Below, one piece after another: positions 14,166 to 29,300 of a stretch of 64,000 nucleotides of DNA (position 1 is its first letter; every line of letters starts with the position of its first letter). The stretch is taken from contig NC_091890.1 in NCBI RefSeq assembly GCF_019399895.1, positions 1,102,705-1,166,704 on the forward strand, in the 5' to 3' direction. Origin of the DNA: Cardiocondyla obscurior. Lineage: Eukaryota; Arthropoda; Insecta; Hymenoptera; Formicidae. Under the pieces are notes generated by a model that saw only the letters and a program-made list of their open reading frames with translations, was not told the DNA's origin and ran no database searches. The position numbers and the translations under genes are program-made.

Positions 14166-17130
14166 CAGGTATTCTCATAAACGCTTTCACGTTACATAAA
14201 CATTTATGTTGAATATAATACGATGTAACATTTAATTTTCATTCTTGATATTATGATGTGATATTACGATACTCTTAGTATAAGAACGTGATATGATCTC
14301 GGCCGACGCAGGAAGAAAGAGAAAGCCTATTGAGGCTACACGAGCGTGAAATGAAAAGTACGGGTATTCGCACGAGGCTGGGGCGATGATGAATTGCACG
14401 CGTGATATCGAAAAATAACTTTTCTTAACGCTGAAGCGTCATTTTCGCAAACGGGATACGTCAAATTCGCATGGCGGGTCGTGATTTTAATAGCTCGCGT
14501 AGATTCCAACGGCGCGGATGATATCTCGGGGATTCTATCGTGATGTAAAACGCGCGCGGACTTAGTCGGACACGTCTGTGTAACTGTGTCGGCGTTGACG
14601 ATTAATTGTTCCGGTGGCGTCTGCCGTGGCATCGCATCAGCGCGTCTCATTTCGCGACGTCGACTTAATTGGCTGACGCCCATTAAAATCCCGCCGATGA
14701 CTAATCTTCCCGGCGAGCGCGCTCGCTTTCGTAACGCGTACAGAAGCGGTGCGTTGGACCGAAAATGGCGCTGGAATTCCGAGTCTCGCGAGGTATTCGA
14801 AATACCTTTTTCTTGTTGAGATCCACGCGATTCTCGTCCCAGCAACGCGAAATACTCTGATTATCTCGAGGAACGTACGTGAACTGGAAATTCTCGCCGA
14901 TCGTCGAATTTAATCCGCACAATTCGCGCGAGTCGGTTTTCTTTTTTCGACGGGGAAAAAAAAAAGAAAATAATAAGGGAAAGGTAAAGTAAACGACAAA
15001 CTTATGGCACTAGAAAGAAAAAAAAGGGGAACGAATAAAACTTACGAGCGAGCTATGTTTGCTGAATCGCGTAAATGCCGAGGCGATTCCGTGAAAGTTT
15101 CAACGTCGCTGTGTCGTCCGATATTTTGTCGAATAATCATACGTCGAAACTTCGTCAAACGAATTATAGCTTTTACGGCGGATAAAATTTGAAGCGCAAA
15201 TACAGCGAGTTAACACGCGTCGAGGACGTTTTGCAATTCGCAAAGTGTCTTCGTGATTTCCATTTTTTGTCTGCTAGCATTATGAGTAAAGTCGGCTGTA
15301 CACGCGGAGTAAAAAATCGCCAGAAGTAAATAGAAGAAAAAAAAAAGAAAAAAAAAAAAGAAAGAAAAAAAGAATTAATAATAACAAGTGCGTCGTGCAT
15401 TAAAGAACATTGATAGTCGTGGAAAAATAATTAGAGTCTCGACTGACAGAAATATTTATAGGAGAAAAGTAACGATGAAATTGGAATTAGAGAGTACAAT
15501 TTTGCAATTACGAAATAATTGCCCTAACGAGCGCATACGATTATACGAGACGGATGGGTGTGTTTAATAATTATATCGGTACTTTCGAGCGTTTCGCCCG
15601 CGAGAGGCATTAATCGCTTTCAATCTCCGCGTTACTTCTGAATCGTTTCAGATCGGTATTGAAATTAATATTGTATGAGCTGCTCGGCTCCGCGCTTATC
15701 TGCTCTGTTGATGGAGCTCGGCGATAAAAAAAAAAGAAAGAAAGAAAAAAAAAAAGAAGTTAACGATATCGCAAACATCGCGAAATCGTTTCTCTTTCTC
15801 GCGGAATCATGTTTTACGAGCTTTACAATTAACGGCGAGAGTAATTAATAATATTCCCTTTTTTTTTTCCTTTTTTATTTTTTTCGACAGGCGTGATAAG
15901 AGCGAAACACTAAGCAATTAATAAGACATAAATTATAAGCGGCGTACTTTTTATATTACGAAGATCAATTATAACGAATTCTTGCGAGCACGTGTCATCT
16001 TTCTTCTCGAGTCTCCATAAATTAACACGTCGTTAAGTAATTTTTGGCATTAAAAAAATGCAAAGAAATCTTGACGCATTTGAATTCCCGTCTTAATCGC
16101 TCAATCATTATCTCGATCATTGTCATTAGCTGCGCGTGTGCTTGACGCGGCGATCGGGAGGCACATGTGCGCCCACATGCGCGAGCAGGGTAACATTACG
16201 CACGTAAAGCAAACATAAAGCAAATATAGAACGAACTCGATACGGAGAACGAGCCGGTGTGGCTTCGCAAAGGTGAATTAGGATACCGAGGGGTACCGTT
16301 ACGATAATGGTGAAAGTAGAGACATCCCACTCTCGCGTCGTTAATTCGCGCACGATAGCTTTGATCATTAAACGCAATTACCTTTTCGCGGGTGGCAGAA
16401 ACGCCGCTATCTACGTGCCCCGCGCGGTTGGAATAACTCTGAAAGGCGCGATAACGTCGCGTAGCACGAAACACGTACGTACGCCCCCCCGCTTAGCTGC
16501 GACCTTGTTTATACAACGTATTTACATGAGCTCTACTCAAGTTAATACGTGACAAAGGATCGTACACGTCGAATATGATTACGAAAAGATTGTCATTAAG
16601 TACAATTCTGACATGGCTCTTCAACGAAGTCTAAAAGAGCGATTGGATTAAAGTAAAAAATGTGTAATCCTGAAATTAAATAAGTGAATGCTTCTAGAAA
16701 TTCGTTGGAATATGTGAAGCACACCGCGAGACGTTTTACTAATTTTGCTAATTTATTTAACGATTAACTTTGAATGCCTCCGCGATCGGGATTATTTTTT
16801 TTTCTTTTTTTTTTGCCGGCGCGACCCACTGATTTTCCGAACGCGATCACGCGCACGTATCGCCGCCCGCAATTGAATCGAAAGAAAACGCGTAATTAGC
16901 ATCAGCCTTTGGCTCGGTCGCTAACTAGCCGCGCCGGGTGTCTCGTCCACCTACTTTTTCCAGCGCTCCCGCGGACGGAGTCCCGAATGCGATATCGCAC
17001 GAGGATCTGAAATTGGTGTCAACGCCCTCGCGAAATCAATCGATCGCAGAAACGCGATAATTCCCCGTAAGCTTTCGCGTGATGTCATCGGCGATGATGA
17101 TCAAAAACCACGTGGGCGAGTACGCCACTT

Positions 17131-17363
17131 AGGTTTGATTAAAAAGAGACAAGTCGCTATCGAGAACCTATTACGAAGAGCGATGAATACTTATAAAAAA
17201 AAAAGAAAAAAAAAGAGAAAAAAAAAAGAAAAAAAGTTTATATAAAGTAATGTATTAAATTTAATATACGTTTTAAAAAATTGTAAAGTAACGCGTGCTA
17301 GGTTTGATTAAAAAGAGACAAGTCGCTATCGAGAACCTATTACGAAGAGCGATGAATACTTAT

Positions 17364-17394
<31 letters not shown>

Positions 17395-17466
17395 AAAAAA
17401 AGTTTATATAAAGTAATGTATTAAATTTAATATACATTAAAAAAAATTGTAAAGTAACGCGTGCTA
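17131..17466. repeat. Tandem duplication, 2 copies of ~168 bp
   Basis: aggtttgattaaaaagagac starts at 17131 and 17300. Each copy ends with gtaaagtaacgcgtgcta. Copies differ mainly in the length and interruption pattern of an internal poly(A) tract, as expected for slippage after duplication. Confidence 0.92.
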
Positions 17467-18369
17467 TCAGATAATGATAAATGACTCGTTGTCGTGAGAT
17501 AAAAATCGTAAGAGCACTCGATAGAGCAATTTGTATTCGATAATACCAATAGCAGTCGATAAATTGTAGTATAATTGAGAAGTGAAGTACTCGAGCTCTA
17601 AGCACCTCGGAGAAACAACAACGCTGACTAAATCGTATTATAATCACTCCTGGATGCTTACTTTTCCCGTTAAAACGGTTAAATCTGCACTGACCTTTCC
17701 ATCCAGCGTAACGAGATCTAAGATTCTTAAGAGATAAGGCTACTGTCTTCCGAGTAAAGAGAAACTGTCATTAACGTGACAAAGATAAAGCACAAGATAG
17801 CGCTTAATTTCTCAATTTATCTATTCGATATTTTTACATCAACAAAAATAAAAATTAAAAATAAAATAAAATAAAAATAAAACAAAAATAAAATAAGACT
17901 TCTTTTTTTATTTTTAAATCCCAACGCAAGAATATTTTAATTCCAACGTGTTGCTTAGAATGGTCAAGTTATTTTTCAACCAAACATCGCAAGCGCTTAA
18001 TTAACTATACCGCAAACTCATTAATAGTAGACACTCGAGCTCGAAACAGTAACAATCCGCGTGTACGATTACGTGAATAATAAAATTGCAAAAATATCGG
18101 CGCAACGGGAATGCGGATCCATAACAAGAACTGCGCGTTCGGTAAATGAAATGGCATACCGGGCTCGCGATCGACCGAGATAATCGAAACGTTCCTCTAA
18201 CGGTGCCAGGCTCGCAGATTTACACCACCCCAGCGTTAGCCATCCGACCTGTCAACCGTCTTAATCAGGGCGAACTCTATCTCGCGGTATCTTTTGTCAC
18301 GTTATCTCGCGCTGACGCGCATGCTAACGATGGCGTCATGAAAACTGACCTCGAGCGACTCCTCTTCAC

Positions 18370-18778
18370 CTCGTATATCTGTATCGCGCCGTTTCATTGT
18401 CGTCTTATTCAAAATTAATTATTATTAAATTAATTATTATTTTTCGATTAAACGCAAGCGGAGAATACCTTTGAAAAATAAATCTCGCGCGTATATCTGT
18501 ATCGCGCCATTTCTTTGTCGTCTTATTCAAAATTAATTATTAATAAATTCATTATTATTAAATTAATTATTATTAAATTAATTATTATTTTTCGATTAAA
18601 CGCAAGCGGAGAATACCTTTGAAAAATAAATATCGCGCGTATATCTGTATCGCGCAATTTCATTGTCATCTTATTCAAAATTAATTATTATTAAATTAAT
18701 TATTATTGAATTAATTATTATTTTTCGATTAAACGCAAGCTGAGAATACCTTCGAAAAATAAATCTCACGCGTATATC
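18370..18778. repeat. Tandem repeat, 3 copies of ~115-150 bp
   Basis: The sequence cgtatatctgtatcgcgc recurs three times, each followed by attcaaaattaattatta and by cgattaaacgcaagc. Copies 2 and 3 are longer because of extra aattaattatt sub-repeats, a second level of tandem expansion. Confidence 0.9.
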
Positions 18779-20393
18779 ACTGGGAAATGTAAAAGAAATG
18801 TTCTGGGTAATAAGAGAATCCGCTACGTGTGAAATGCGAAGTTGCACCTGCGATTTCTCGTTGGCGCGCGAAAGAGGAAAATCAACCGGGATAGCAATTC
18901 ATCGGCGACGTAGAAACACGCGGTGATCAAGAGGTGTGGTCAGCATTATAATTTCCGCGAGAATAATTTCGACCGGATCGGGAAAAGAATCGCGGTTCTC
19001 AGGATCGGCGTATCGGATCAATCTGCACAAAGCACGTGCCTGGGTGTCCGCGGTCGGCGGCGCGATAAATCCCGCGAGCGAATTTTCGCAACGATGAAGC
19101 GCCCGCTGTCAGTCTGCCGTTAGTCATCCCATTATGCTTCTCTGCCTACCACGGTGAAAGGAGATACGCCACGGTGGATCCAATATGATACGCAAGTTCT
19201 CAAGATGTGTACGCTCGTAAGTGAATGAGAGAGCAGGCGACGGAAAAAAAAAGAAAGAAAGAAAGAGAGAAAAAAAAAAAAGAAGTCAATTTCACTTCTA
19301 TCTTTTTCGTGGAAATAATTTTTACCATTTTCTTTTCTTTTCTTTTTTTTTCTTTGGGTTACAAATTTGTTCTTCACGCTGCGTCATAAATCCAACGGTT
19401 ATTTCAATAAAGCGATTTCTCTTTAATCGATTTCGATTGAAACCTGCGTGATCGATGCGCGCGTCCTAAAGTTTGCGAACTTTCGGGAAACGCAATTAAT
19501 TCAGCGGGAGAAATTAACCGCATTCTGATCGGTCCCGCCCTCCCCCGGGGTTTTCCCCCCTCCCCCTTTACCTCCTCGCCCAGCTCGCCGTGTATTTCCG
19601 ATCGTCGTTGATTGTGCACGAGAGAGCCGCTCCCGGACATGCGGATAATCACACAGGCGAGTTTTCGTAAATGCCAATAATCGATACGGCCGCACGTAGA
19701 CATTACTCGACATTCCGCACGATTACGGCATTACCGTATCACTTTTTCTTTTCTTTTTTTTTTCGCCGTCCCGTGAAGTGCACGCGGGAAGTTAACCAAA
19801 TGCCTATAGCAATTACTCACTCGCGAACCCACGAGCGCCCATGAGATCGATAACAAAGGTTATCCACGCCATCAAGCCCGCTGTTATTATGTTATTATTA
19901 CCCGGACTGCCCTACGTTACACGGCACGTGGAGATAAAAAAAGAAAAAGAAGAAAAATCCAACGCGAGCGTACTTATCTTGGGATGAACAATTGCATAGC
20001 TGCGCTAAACTATCGTTCGGCTATCTCTTTTTCTGCGATATCGGAAAGAGAAAGAGAGAGAGAGAGTATATCAGCGCGTATTAATTCGTGGAAGCTTAAC
20101 CTTCGTGAGTGGAAAGCGAATGAGGTCCGATAAGCTCGTAATAATCGAGTTGGGATATTAATGATCGCGATATTAATTTTCATGGTGCTGATTTAATCGA
20201 TGGTCACGCCTTCCCGATGACACATGCCTCTGATTGAAAATTCTACAATGCATTCCGTTTTTATTTGCGCAGGATGCTTAAACATCTCGGGAGATATCTA
20301 TCGCTATGCATACCGACGCCGCGGAAGTAACTCGTAAGCAATCATATTAAGTATAGACACGTCTACATGTTACAAAACACGCCAAACTCGTGT

Positions 20394-20888
20394 ATCACCA
20401 TCTTTCTTTAATTTGTTAAAAAAGAAAAAAATATATTTAAACCTACTTCTCAAATTGTAAATTTTTTATCGTTTTAGTTTTCAAATAAAGTTACTATAAA
20501 AAATAATTCGTGGCTTTAATTTTATTTACTTTTATTTATTTAATTAATCACCATCCTCCTTTAATTTGTTAAAAAAAGAAAAAAAAATATTTAAACCTAC
20601 TTCTCAAATTGTAAATTTTTTATCGTTTTAGTTTTCAAATAATTAGTTGAAAAATGTTACTATAAAAAATAATTCGTGGCTTTAATTTTATTTACCTTTA
20701 TTTATTTAATTAATCACCATCGTCCTTTAATTTGTCAAAAAAAGAAAAAAAAAATATTTAAACCTACTTCTCAAATTGTAAATTTTTAATCGTTTTAATT
20801 TTCAAATAATGTTAAAAAATGTTACTATAAAAAATAATTCGTGGCTTTAATTTAATTTAATTTTATTTTATTAATTTAATTAATCTTT
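20394..20888. repeat. Tandem repeat, 3 copies of ~155-167 bp
   Basis: atcaccatc followed by ctttaatttgt begins near 20394, 20547 and 20712. The units share cctacttctcaaattgtaaa and aataattcgtggctttaat. The region is strongly AT-rich with no coding potential. Confidence 0.9.
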
Positions 20889-21899
20889 ATTTCTTCGTGG
20901 CTGCTGCAGTACGAAGACGCCGCGCGATGTTTCCGCAATAATTTTAACGGGTCAACGACTGACTCCGAGACAGACGGCGTTTTATTTATCGCGTTTCACT
21001 GGGGCGTCGCCTAATAATTCATAAATGAGTCATTTAGTCGCTCGGCATCATATGCATTTGCTCGCGGCGCGCAACGTTCCACTTCCTCGTGTGATATTTT
21101 TATTTATAACGTACGCGCTTATCAAGGTAAGATAGCGAAAAAAAATACTATTTGCCGTCTTCCTCGTAGTCGACGTCTGTTCGACTATGTTTCCTACAAC
21201 CGACCGATTTTCTAGACGGGAAAGGAGACAAATAAAGCGTGTTGTTTCCGTGTCATCGCGGCAAATCGCGAAGAGAAAACGTCGCGTTCATTCGCCGCGC
21301 ACGCCCTTCCTGTCGGGAGAATAATAAGACGGCGTTAATTACCGACAATCGCGGCGAACTTAATGGCTCGCGTGACGAGAATTTATGGATTCGGCGAGAA
21401 AGACTCTCTCGCCGCGCAGCAGAAAGCTTATAATCGACGCGAAAGGGAAAAATAAATCGTGTCAATGGCCCGATGCCACCGATTCCACCTCGCGAAGGCA
21501 AAAGATCGACTCGATTCGCGCCCAGAAATGCACGCCGCGATAACGCATCATATAAACAAAATTATTCGGTCAAACGCGGCGAGTTTCGCGGCGAGTAAAT
21601 TATCGCCGGGGTCGATTAAAACATTCGCCGAGCTCCGCGGAACAAAGTGAGCCATCGACTCCGATGTCGAAACAATGCAACGGCCATTTGCATAAATATG
21701 TGAGCGGCGGATGCGGCCAAGATGACATCGCACGTGTGCACAATAAAGCAATATTACGGAACGCCGACGTTTTCCGCGAAGCGTCTTACGTTCTTGCGTA
21801 AAAAGCGTAAGTCAAGGCACGGAGACGCGAAGACAGAATGGAGTGTTAAAAATAATAATAATGGTAATGAGAACGGGAAGGTAATGACTGAAGGCGTGC

Positions 21900-24060
21900 G
21901 ATTGCGCAACGCCGGTTTTTCGTATTTTTGATCCGCGAACGTTGTCTCCGGGAAACGAAGAAAGACGCAGGCTGTTTATATTCTCACAGGGATGGTTATC
22001 CCCGACGTAGAATGACGTACGGCGCGATAGATTTTGGGAAAGCCATAAGCAGATGTAAATCGCGAGGCAGCCACGAACGCGGACTTTCTCTCACGCAAAT
22101 AGCCCTCCGGGGCTTTACACGGCTATGAATTCCCCACGTGAATACGCGATTAACGCAACCCGACTCGTGAAATTTGCATTAGAATATGCACGGTAGCGCA
22201 TTTAGTCGCGGACACGTAGCGAGCGAGGCGTCGTTGCGCAACGTGCCTTAAATTCGCAGAAAGACGCGGGAAGAACATCGTGTAACGATGATGTACGTTT
22301 AAGTTACAGTCGATTAGGTTACGGTCTCTTTTTATTCTTGTTTCTTTTTTTTTTTTTTTATTAATTTCTTTTCCTTTTTTTTTTTTTTGCGGCAAACGGA
22401 AAGGACGAATGAACGAACGAATGGTGCGGCGGCACACACACGATACAATGGCAAACAGATTTGCATAAAAATACCTGCAACCGCTGCATAATGCGCAGCC
22501 GTGCGGCATACCTCGAAGGACCTTGACGAGGTGAGACCTTCCTGACGTCAACAGCTGCGCTACGCGCGAGAGTATGTGTGCGTGCCTACGCACTTTTACA
22601 ACCGCGTCTCCTCGCCTTCTACGATTACGACGGCGATCGGCGCCCAAAAGCGGAGATCGCGACGCTAAACTGATGGATTATCTCGATAAAGATATGAGCG
22701 GCTCATCCATATGCCTCGCGATTAAAATAAACGGAAACGAAATGTCTAGTGTTCGCGCGAGAGAAGACGAAATCGAACACACGTGCGTGTCGATCGGCAA
22801 AAAATTGGAAAGCGACACGCGTGTCGATTAAAAATTATACAACACATAATTTTAATTTTTTAATTTTTTTTTTTCTTTTAAGATCAAGATTTTTTAAGAT
22901 AAAAACGCGACGTGGAAAAACTGTCTAAGTAATGATTCTGTTCGGTGACGAAATGATTAGATAGTAAAGACACTTTTCGTATACTCGAAATTTCTTTCAA
23001 GCGACTTTTTGCAGAAACGAACGACACACAGTGATAACTGATAACGAGGAGAGCTCGCCCGACGAATCGCCAGATAAACCGGAATGAGATTATAATTTTT
23101 ACGGATGCATCGTTGATACGCGCTCCTTTCACGCGATCTGCGCCGCGAAGTCATAAATGGCACGCGGAATAATAAAACTTCCCACGAGATTATAGCCGAC
23201 GCGAAACACGCCGCGCATCCTTGTGCTTCTTCCCAGAGATACGCCAGGCATTCGCGACAAGCGGCACGTGATTCAATAATCGAGAAAACTCGCCGCGACG
23301 TAAGAAAACACGATGCACTGTTGCGTTCTGTCGCTGCAATTGCGTCCGAAGTGTCAACGTGTCACGGTATCTTCTTCGATTGCGCAATTCGTTAAGTAAT
23401 CGCGAATTAAAACGTATCTCTCCGCGATCGGGTAAGAATCGATCGAAACCTACTCTAGCTGGGAAATAAATTAACTTAAGAACCGCGTCACGAGGCGCGA
23501 ACGTTTTTCGACAAGCTCGTGCCGCTCGAGCGAGACACGTATAATCAAAACTCTTTTTGCGATACTTTCTCTTCGCCATAAACACTTGCGATTAGTCTTT
23601 TCTCGCTTCTGTTTTTTTTCTTTTTTTTTTTCTTCCTTCTTATTTTCGCCGCGGGTGTTACTTGAACGTGTCTCGAAAGCGACCACGCATCGCGAAAGAG
23701 CGCCGTATGTGGCGGACGAAAATAGCCGATCCACCACAAAACCGCAGGGAAAAGCTGACCGAACCCGACACCCTCCCCCCCTTTTTCCCCGTCTCTCCCT
23801 CGGATTTCTAACGACGTGTACGCGGTGCCGGCGATCCCGTACCCCAGTATTCCAATACCGGTGGCGGTGCTCGAGTATACCGATCGACTCGTCCTTGACG
23901 TGCCACGGCGACGACACACGCGTCTCTCAACATGGGGAGAGATTGACGACCGCGTCGACAAATGGGTGCCGACCGCGTTCCTAAGTGTCTCTCCTGGGTG
24001 TTCTCCGCTCATGCACGACGGATGGAGATCGATGTGTAAAATCGGAAAACGCACCTGACG
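21900..24060. other. CpG-rich block within the giant intron
   Basis: This roughly 2 kb block is CpG-rich and holds several overlapping open frames, the longest 165-169 residues on the minus strand (22150-22647, 23545-24054). Their translations are Arg/Ser/Cys-rich with no recognisable domain. They are interrupted by poly(T)/poly(A) tracts, so they are probably chance frames. The block could contain regulatory DNA or an unrecognised exon. Confidence 0.3.
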
Positions 24061-24912
24061 ATTGACGCGTTAATCCTTGAGCCGCATGGCTCGCGAAAGA
24101 TTACACGCGATCGAAAGTATTCTCCCGTCCGCGGTAATTGCCTCGATGAATAATTTAGACGCGCGACATGAAATTATCACGTACGCGCCGCGAATAAAAA
24201 AAAAAAAAAAAAAAAAGAGTGACTGTCAGATTTCAATCCTTGGAGTGTCCTTGGATGCGCCACTACGAAACCGATAATTTCGTTCAGCCAGCGTATATAG
24301 GCTGCATTAATTCGTTCGCTTTTTGTTGTTAAATATTACCGACAAAGTAGCTAAATATTTTCTCGTTAACGTCACAAGTAATATAATCGTGGCAGAAGTA
24401 TCGTATGCAATTTTCGGATAATTCGCAAAGTCGTTATTAAAATAAATCGCGCAATGTGGGTTTGGATGCGTTACTGTAAAATTCGCGCGTATCAAGACCT
24501 TTTCTTTTTATTTTTTTTGTTTACAAAATTACCCGCCCGGAAGCCAGACTGCAAGATATATATGTTAATGCTTTTCGCATTACGCGTTCGCTACGGACGA
24601 TGGAAAGTTGCTTTTAATTGCACGCGCAAACACAACGCTGCGAGTAAAATACGATCGTGATAATTCATTGTCGGTATCATTGCAGACGAGGAAGTAAAGG
24701 TACGAGGGAGAATGAAAGACGATCGTATCGCGTATGGCCCTAATGAGACGCGCGTAATCGCGAAGATAATATATTGGCGTGTCAACTTGGTGACTCGTAC
24801 GGTGTTTCTTTCGACAAACTATTTTGAAAGAACCTCCCGTGCCTTTATTAGTTTCAGGAGTTCCTCGAATAATCATTATCTATATATGCCAAGGTGTGCA
24901 TGCAAAAATGTA

Positions 24913-25464
24913 TGTCACTTCGTCAATAATGAGTCGCGGGCGGACTTTAGTTATCAATCGAACTAACGCATCAGGTTTTATTTATTTAAAAAATATATAA
25001 ATGTTAAAAGAAAATTGTGACGTTCTAAAAAATTATTCTAGCGTTAATTCGAAATATTTGCAAATACGAAAATATTAAACGACTCGGGAATCTGTCACTT
25101 CGTTAATAATGAGTCGCGGGCGGACTTTAGTTATCAATCGAACTACTAACGCATCAGGTTTTATTTATTAAAAAAACATATAAATAATTTAAAAAAAATT
25201 GTGACGTTCTAAAAAATTATTCTAGCGTTAATTCGAAATATTTTTTAATACGAAAATATTAAACGACTCGGGAATCTGTCAATTCGTTAATAATGAGTCG
25301 CGGGCGGATTTTAGTTATCAATCGAACTAACGCATCAGGTTTTATTTATTAAAAATATATATAAATGTTAAAAGAAAAGTTGTGACGTTCTGAAAAAATT
25401 CCTAGCGTTAATTCGAAATATTTTTTTCAAATACGAAAATATTAAACGACTCGGAAATCTGTGT
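24913..25464. repeat. Tandem repeat, 3 copies of ~180 bp
   Basis: The segment starting tgtca(c/a)ttcgt with aataatgagtcgcgggcgga recurs at 24913, 25093 and 25277. Each copy is followed by cgcatcaggttttattta and ends with attaaacgactcgg. Copies are well conserved. Confidence 0.92.
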
Positions 25465-26191
25465 CGAATAAGTTTGGAATTTGAAGGATCAAACGGAGCT
25501 TCGAACTTAAAGGCATTCGAGAAAACCTGTAGATTCTCGGATTAAAATTCCAAAGATTCAGCGGCTCGTGTACGTTTATAAACATAAGCTTCTCTCGCTC
25601 CTCGTTCTTTTCCCCGTCTTGAATTTCTTTCTTATCAAAGTGTTTAAAATCAATTAAATAACTTACGTAAATTTTTTATCTCGCGGGCGAAAATTTAATT
25701 ATTAAAATATAAACTGACGTGTCGCGTCGTTTTAATCTCGTAGTTTGCAGACAGAACGGAGCTCTCGACGTGTGCAGGTGAAAAGTTATTGTGTTTTACG
25801 ATCAGAACTATCGGTCTTTGCGAGTTGGACGCCCGCTGCATTTCGCAACTCGCAATTTTCGAGAGATTTTAAAGACGCGCCTTGTCCACCTGTGTGTCTC
25901 TCACGTAGAAACGCCGCGGCAATCTGGCGGCGGAATCTATCGCGTGTGTCGGCGCATGAATAATACCGTGAATAAGTATGGCCGCCGTGCCATTATCTTC
26001 ATTGATATGTCCGCCGGACGAGAGAAAGAGAGAGTTCGTCTAAGATTACAATCGGGATTACGGACGAGGTCGATTCGCGGGTATCATCGATAATCGTAAT
26101 CGGCGACACGCGCGTGTACGGATCCATTAAAAGTATCGCGCAACTTAAAAGAATCACGAACACTTACTTACGCGATTCGACATCGCGAATG

Positions 26192-26398
26192 TCTCCCCAT
26201 CAAAAATTTTTAATACTAGAAAAAGAAAAAAAAAGAAAAAAAAAGAAAAAAAAAAAAAATTGCGTAGACAATTTGCGGCGTAAAATAAAAATCTCCCCAT
26301 CAAAAATTTTTAATACTAAAAAAAGAAAAAAAAAAAAAAATAAGGAAGAAAGAAAGAAAGAAAAAAAAATGCACAGACAATTTGCGGCGTAAAATAAA
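26192..26398. repeat. Tandem duplication, 2 copies of ~100 bp spanning a poly(A) tract
   Basis: tctccccatcaaaaattttt occurs at 26192 and 26292. Each is followed by an A-rich, G-interrupted tract and then gacaatttgcggcgtaaaat. The open frame across it (26114-26392) is Lys-rich because of the A tracts and is not a gene. Confidence 0.9.
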
Positions 26399-29300
26399 CT
26401 GCGCCTTGTATAACAATGCCATTACGGCATTATTGATATCCTTTCTCGTAATGGAGACGATTTTCCAAAGATTACGCTATCAAGTCGCGAGAGAACCTTG
26501 ACTCTCTCCCGCGTCGTTCCTCAATCGTCCATCGCTATCGTTACGTCGAACGGCCGTACCGCTAACACATGATACGCGTACGTACATCGGTTACGAAATC
26601 GCGAATGCGCTAAGAGTGCAGAACGCAATACGCGGAATACTTTCCCGGAGATAAAGAACCCTTCGCGAATAAAGCATCGGCGTATCGGCTTCGGCAGGGT
26701 AGAACGTCCAAAAAGAAGCGCGCTCGCTCGCGAATATCGCGGTGTCTCACGGTGAGAGTTTAGATGCGCTTTTAAGATTTAAATCTGCGTCTCTCTCTCT
26801 CTCTCTCTTTCTTTCTCTCCGTCTCTATCTCTCTCTTTTTCTTCGTCACGCGGCCGAGAGATTGCGGAACGACGGGCCTATATACGTGTGTCGGCGGTAT
26901 TGCGACATCGCTAATGCATCGTGAGTGCAGAATGCAGCCGTGGATGCACTGCTAAACTGCCTATGGTGGAGACGAATAGTATATGGGAAATCTACTCCCT
27001 CGAACAGAAGTTCGAGATGCCGGCGCGAATTTTTAGCGTTCGTAGAATCGTGCGTTTGCAACAGGGACGCGTGGACGATACGCAAATAACGATTTACATG
27101 ACAGCGACGTATCGGCGGGATTTAAAAAGAGAAAAAAATAAAATAAAAATAAATAAAATCCAAGTTCGCATATCTATCGTTTGGATGAAATAGCGAAATA
27201 CCGATGAACGCGATTGCAATTTTATTTCTTTTTTTTTTTTTTTTGTCGTTAAATACGCAGAGACACGAATACAAAGGCATGCGGTCTATTATTAATTGCG
27301 CGCAAATATGACGGGCTGATTCGAAACCAGTTTAATCGTCAGATTTATCTTTGAATCTCGAATTAGTTACGAGGGACTTGTTTCATACAGCGATTTTTGA
27401 CAACGAACTTTCCTCACGCAGCGCAGAAAGGAAAACACGTAACGCATATAGATCGTTGACTGCGAGTATTCTACATTATTCCGCCAGAATGCACGCGGAA
27501 TAATAAGAGAAACAGGAAAAAGAGCTTGGAATTTACGACTCCATTCTGGTAATGCTTAGAGAATACAATCGATATTCCCCGGCAGGCTGTTCCCTTCGTA
27601 TATACATCGTAACGAACACACGTAATTACGGGAATATCTTTGCTAAACATTTTTTTTCATTACGCATCTGACCTAAAAATCTACAGACCATTAAATTGCA
27701 AAACGCCCGTTGTTTATTTTCTGTTAATTCACCGTCCTTATCTCGATGGCACACATTTTAATTGTTACTTAAACAGGTTTAAAAGGAATCTGCCGTCCGA
27801 ATCTGTACAATCGCACGCAAAATAACACGCTCAGTTATCTTCGACTATTTTAACGCTCCTTGATTTATTAATAAATCCCATTTGAGAGACTACGGCCGGT
27901 AATTGCGATCGTTTTAATAATACCGCGAGGAATGTATTATCAACGCCAATTTAATATCTCGCGGGGGAAAAAAACGCTTCACGCGAGGGAAAAAAAAAAA
28001 TGTCGAAGGAAAAATGTCCAGCGGAATTTCTCGCGACGGGCGAAGAGCGCAATCGTGCGTCGATAGCCGATATTGCGAAATCGCTAATGCACGGGAGTTG
28101 TGCCAGAGTTACACCGCAAATACAAGGCGAAACGCACGAGCTGGCGGAGGATCCGCTGCGTGTACCTATATCAAACGACATTCCCTGTCACCGGGAGACA
28201 ATGCGACGACGCGCTGCGCTGGTTGCCTCGCGTATATATCACTTGCATTTTCTCGCGCGACGTTCGATCAGCGTCCCGCAAAACGCTTTCAGCAACGCGC
28301 AGCTCCTAACGACACTTCAAGGCTTTACTTCCACCCTCTTTCCCCCTCTTCGTCCCGCGGCGAGGCTTTTTTTTTTTTCCTTCCGATGTAATTGTATGCT
28401 TTATTGACCATCTGCCGCGAGAAAAACGCGCTGGCCTCTTTTTTCGACGTTTTTACTTCGCGATCGCTAATTTTTCCTGTCTTAACGAGCGCGCGAAGGC
28501 GATACGTTATTATGCACGCGAGGCTCTCATGGTAAATCACGAGTATAAGCGTGTATCAGTGCGCCGAGTATGCGAAAAACCGGCTAAAAGCAATAACACT
28601 TTTCAGCGCGCTTTAACTCGGCCGTTGAACTTGGCGCGGGAAAAAAAAGAAATAAAAAAGAAAAAAAAAAAGTCTCATTACATACGTTTGCGTGCACCAC
28701 GCACCGGAAATTTATCAAATTCCATTACGCGATGTAACATATACGTCGAAGTCTTTACGGTTGAAGATAACACGAGGGTAATTCAATAATGCGCAGGAGA
28801 TACAGCGACCGTATGAAGCCATCAAATATTTTTCTTTTTATTTCCACTGAATGGGACGCGCCGGAAAAAAAAAAGAAAAAAAAAAAAGGTTTCTTAACTG
28901 TATTATTCAATAATTCTTGCAATTAGCTAATCGCAGCTTCAGGAAGAAGTATTCCGATGGCTTCTAACGAGGCATAACCGAGCTTGAAATCGCGTCTACT
29001 CTCGTGATTCCGAGTTTTAATTCCGAATTGATTGCGAGACGTTCTACGATCAAGCGTTCGAAAGAGCGAGCGAGTGAGATCGAAGGAGGCGCGAATAATA
29101 TGCGAGATAAACGAACACGTCGCCGATTCACCCGGTGGAATTTGAGGAATTCCCGATGCTGGACCAGGTGCTCTCGCTCGCCCACGATTCCGTCTTGCAA
29201 TAAATAACCGAACGCACCTGGTTTTTCTCAATTATTTAAGTCACTGCGTGCGATTGCGCAATGCTCACCTAACCGCGATCTTACGACTAACCAGTCGTTC

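Noticed and set aside
22150..24054. Several 130-169 codon frames on the minus strand
   Set aside because: Composition is low-complexity and Arg-rich, frames cross poly(T)/poly(A) tracts, and no domain is recognisable.
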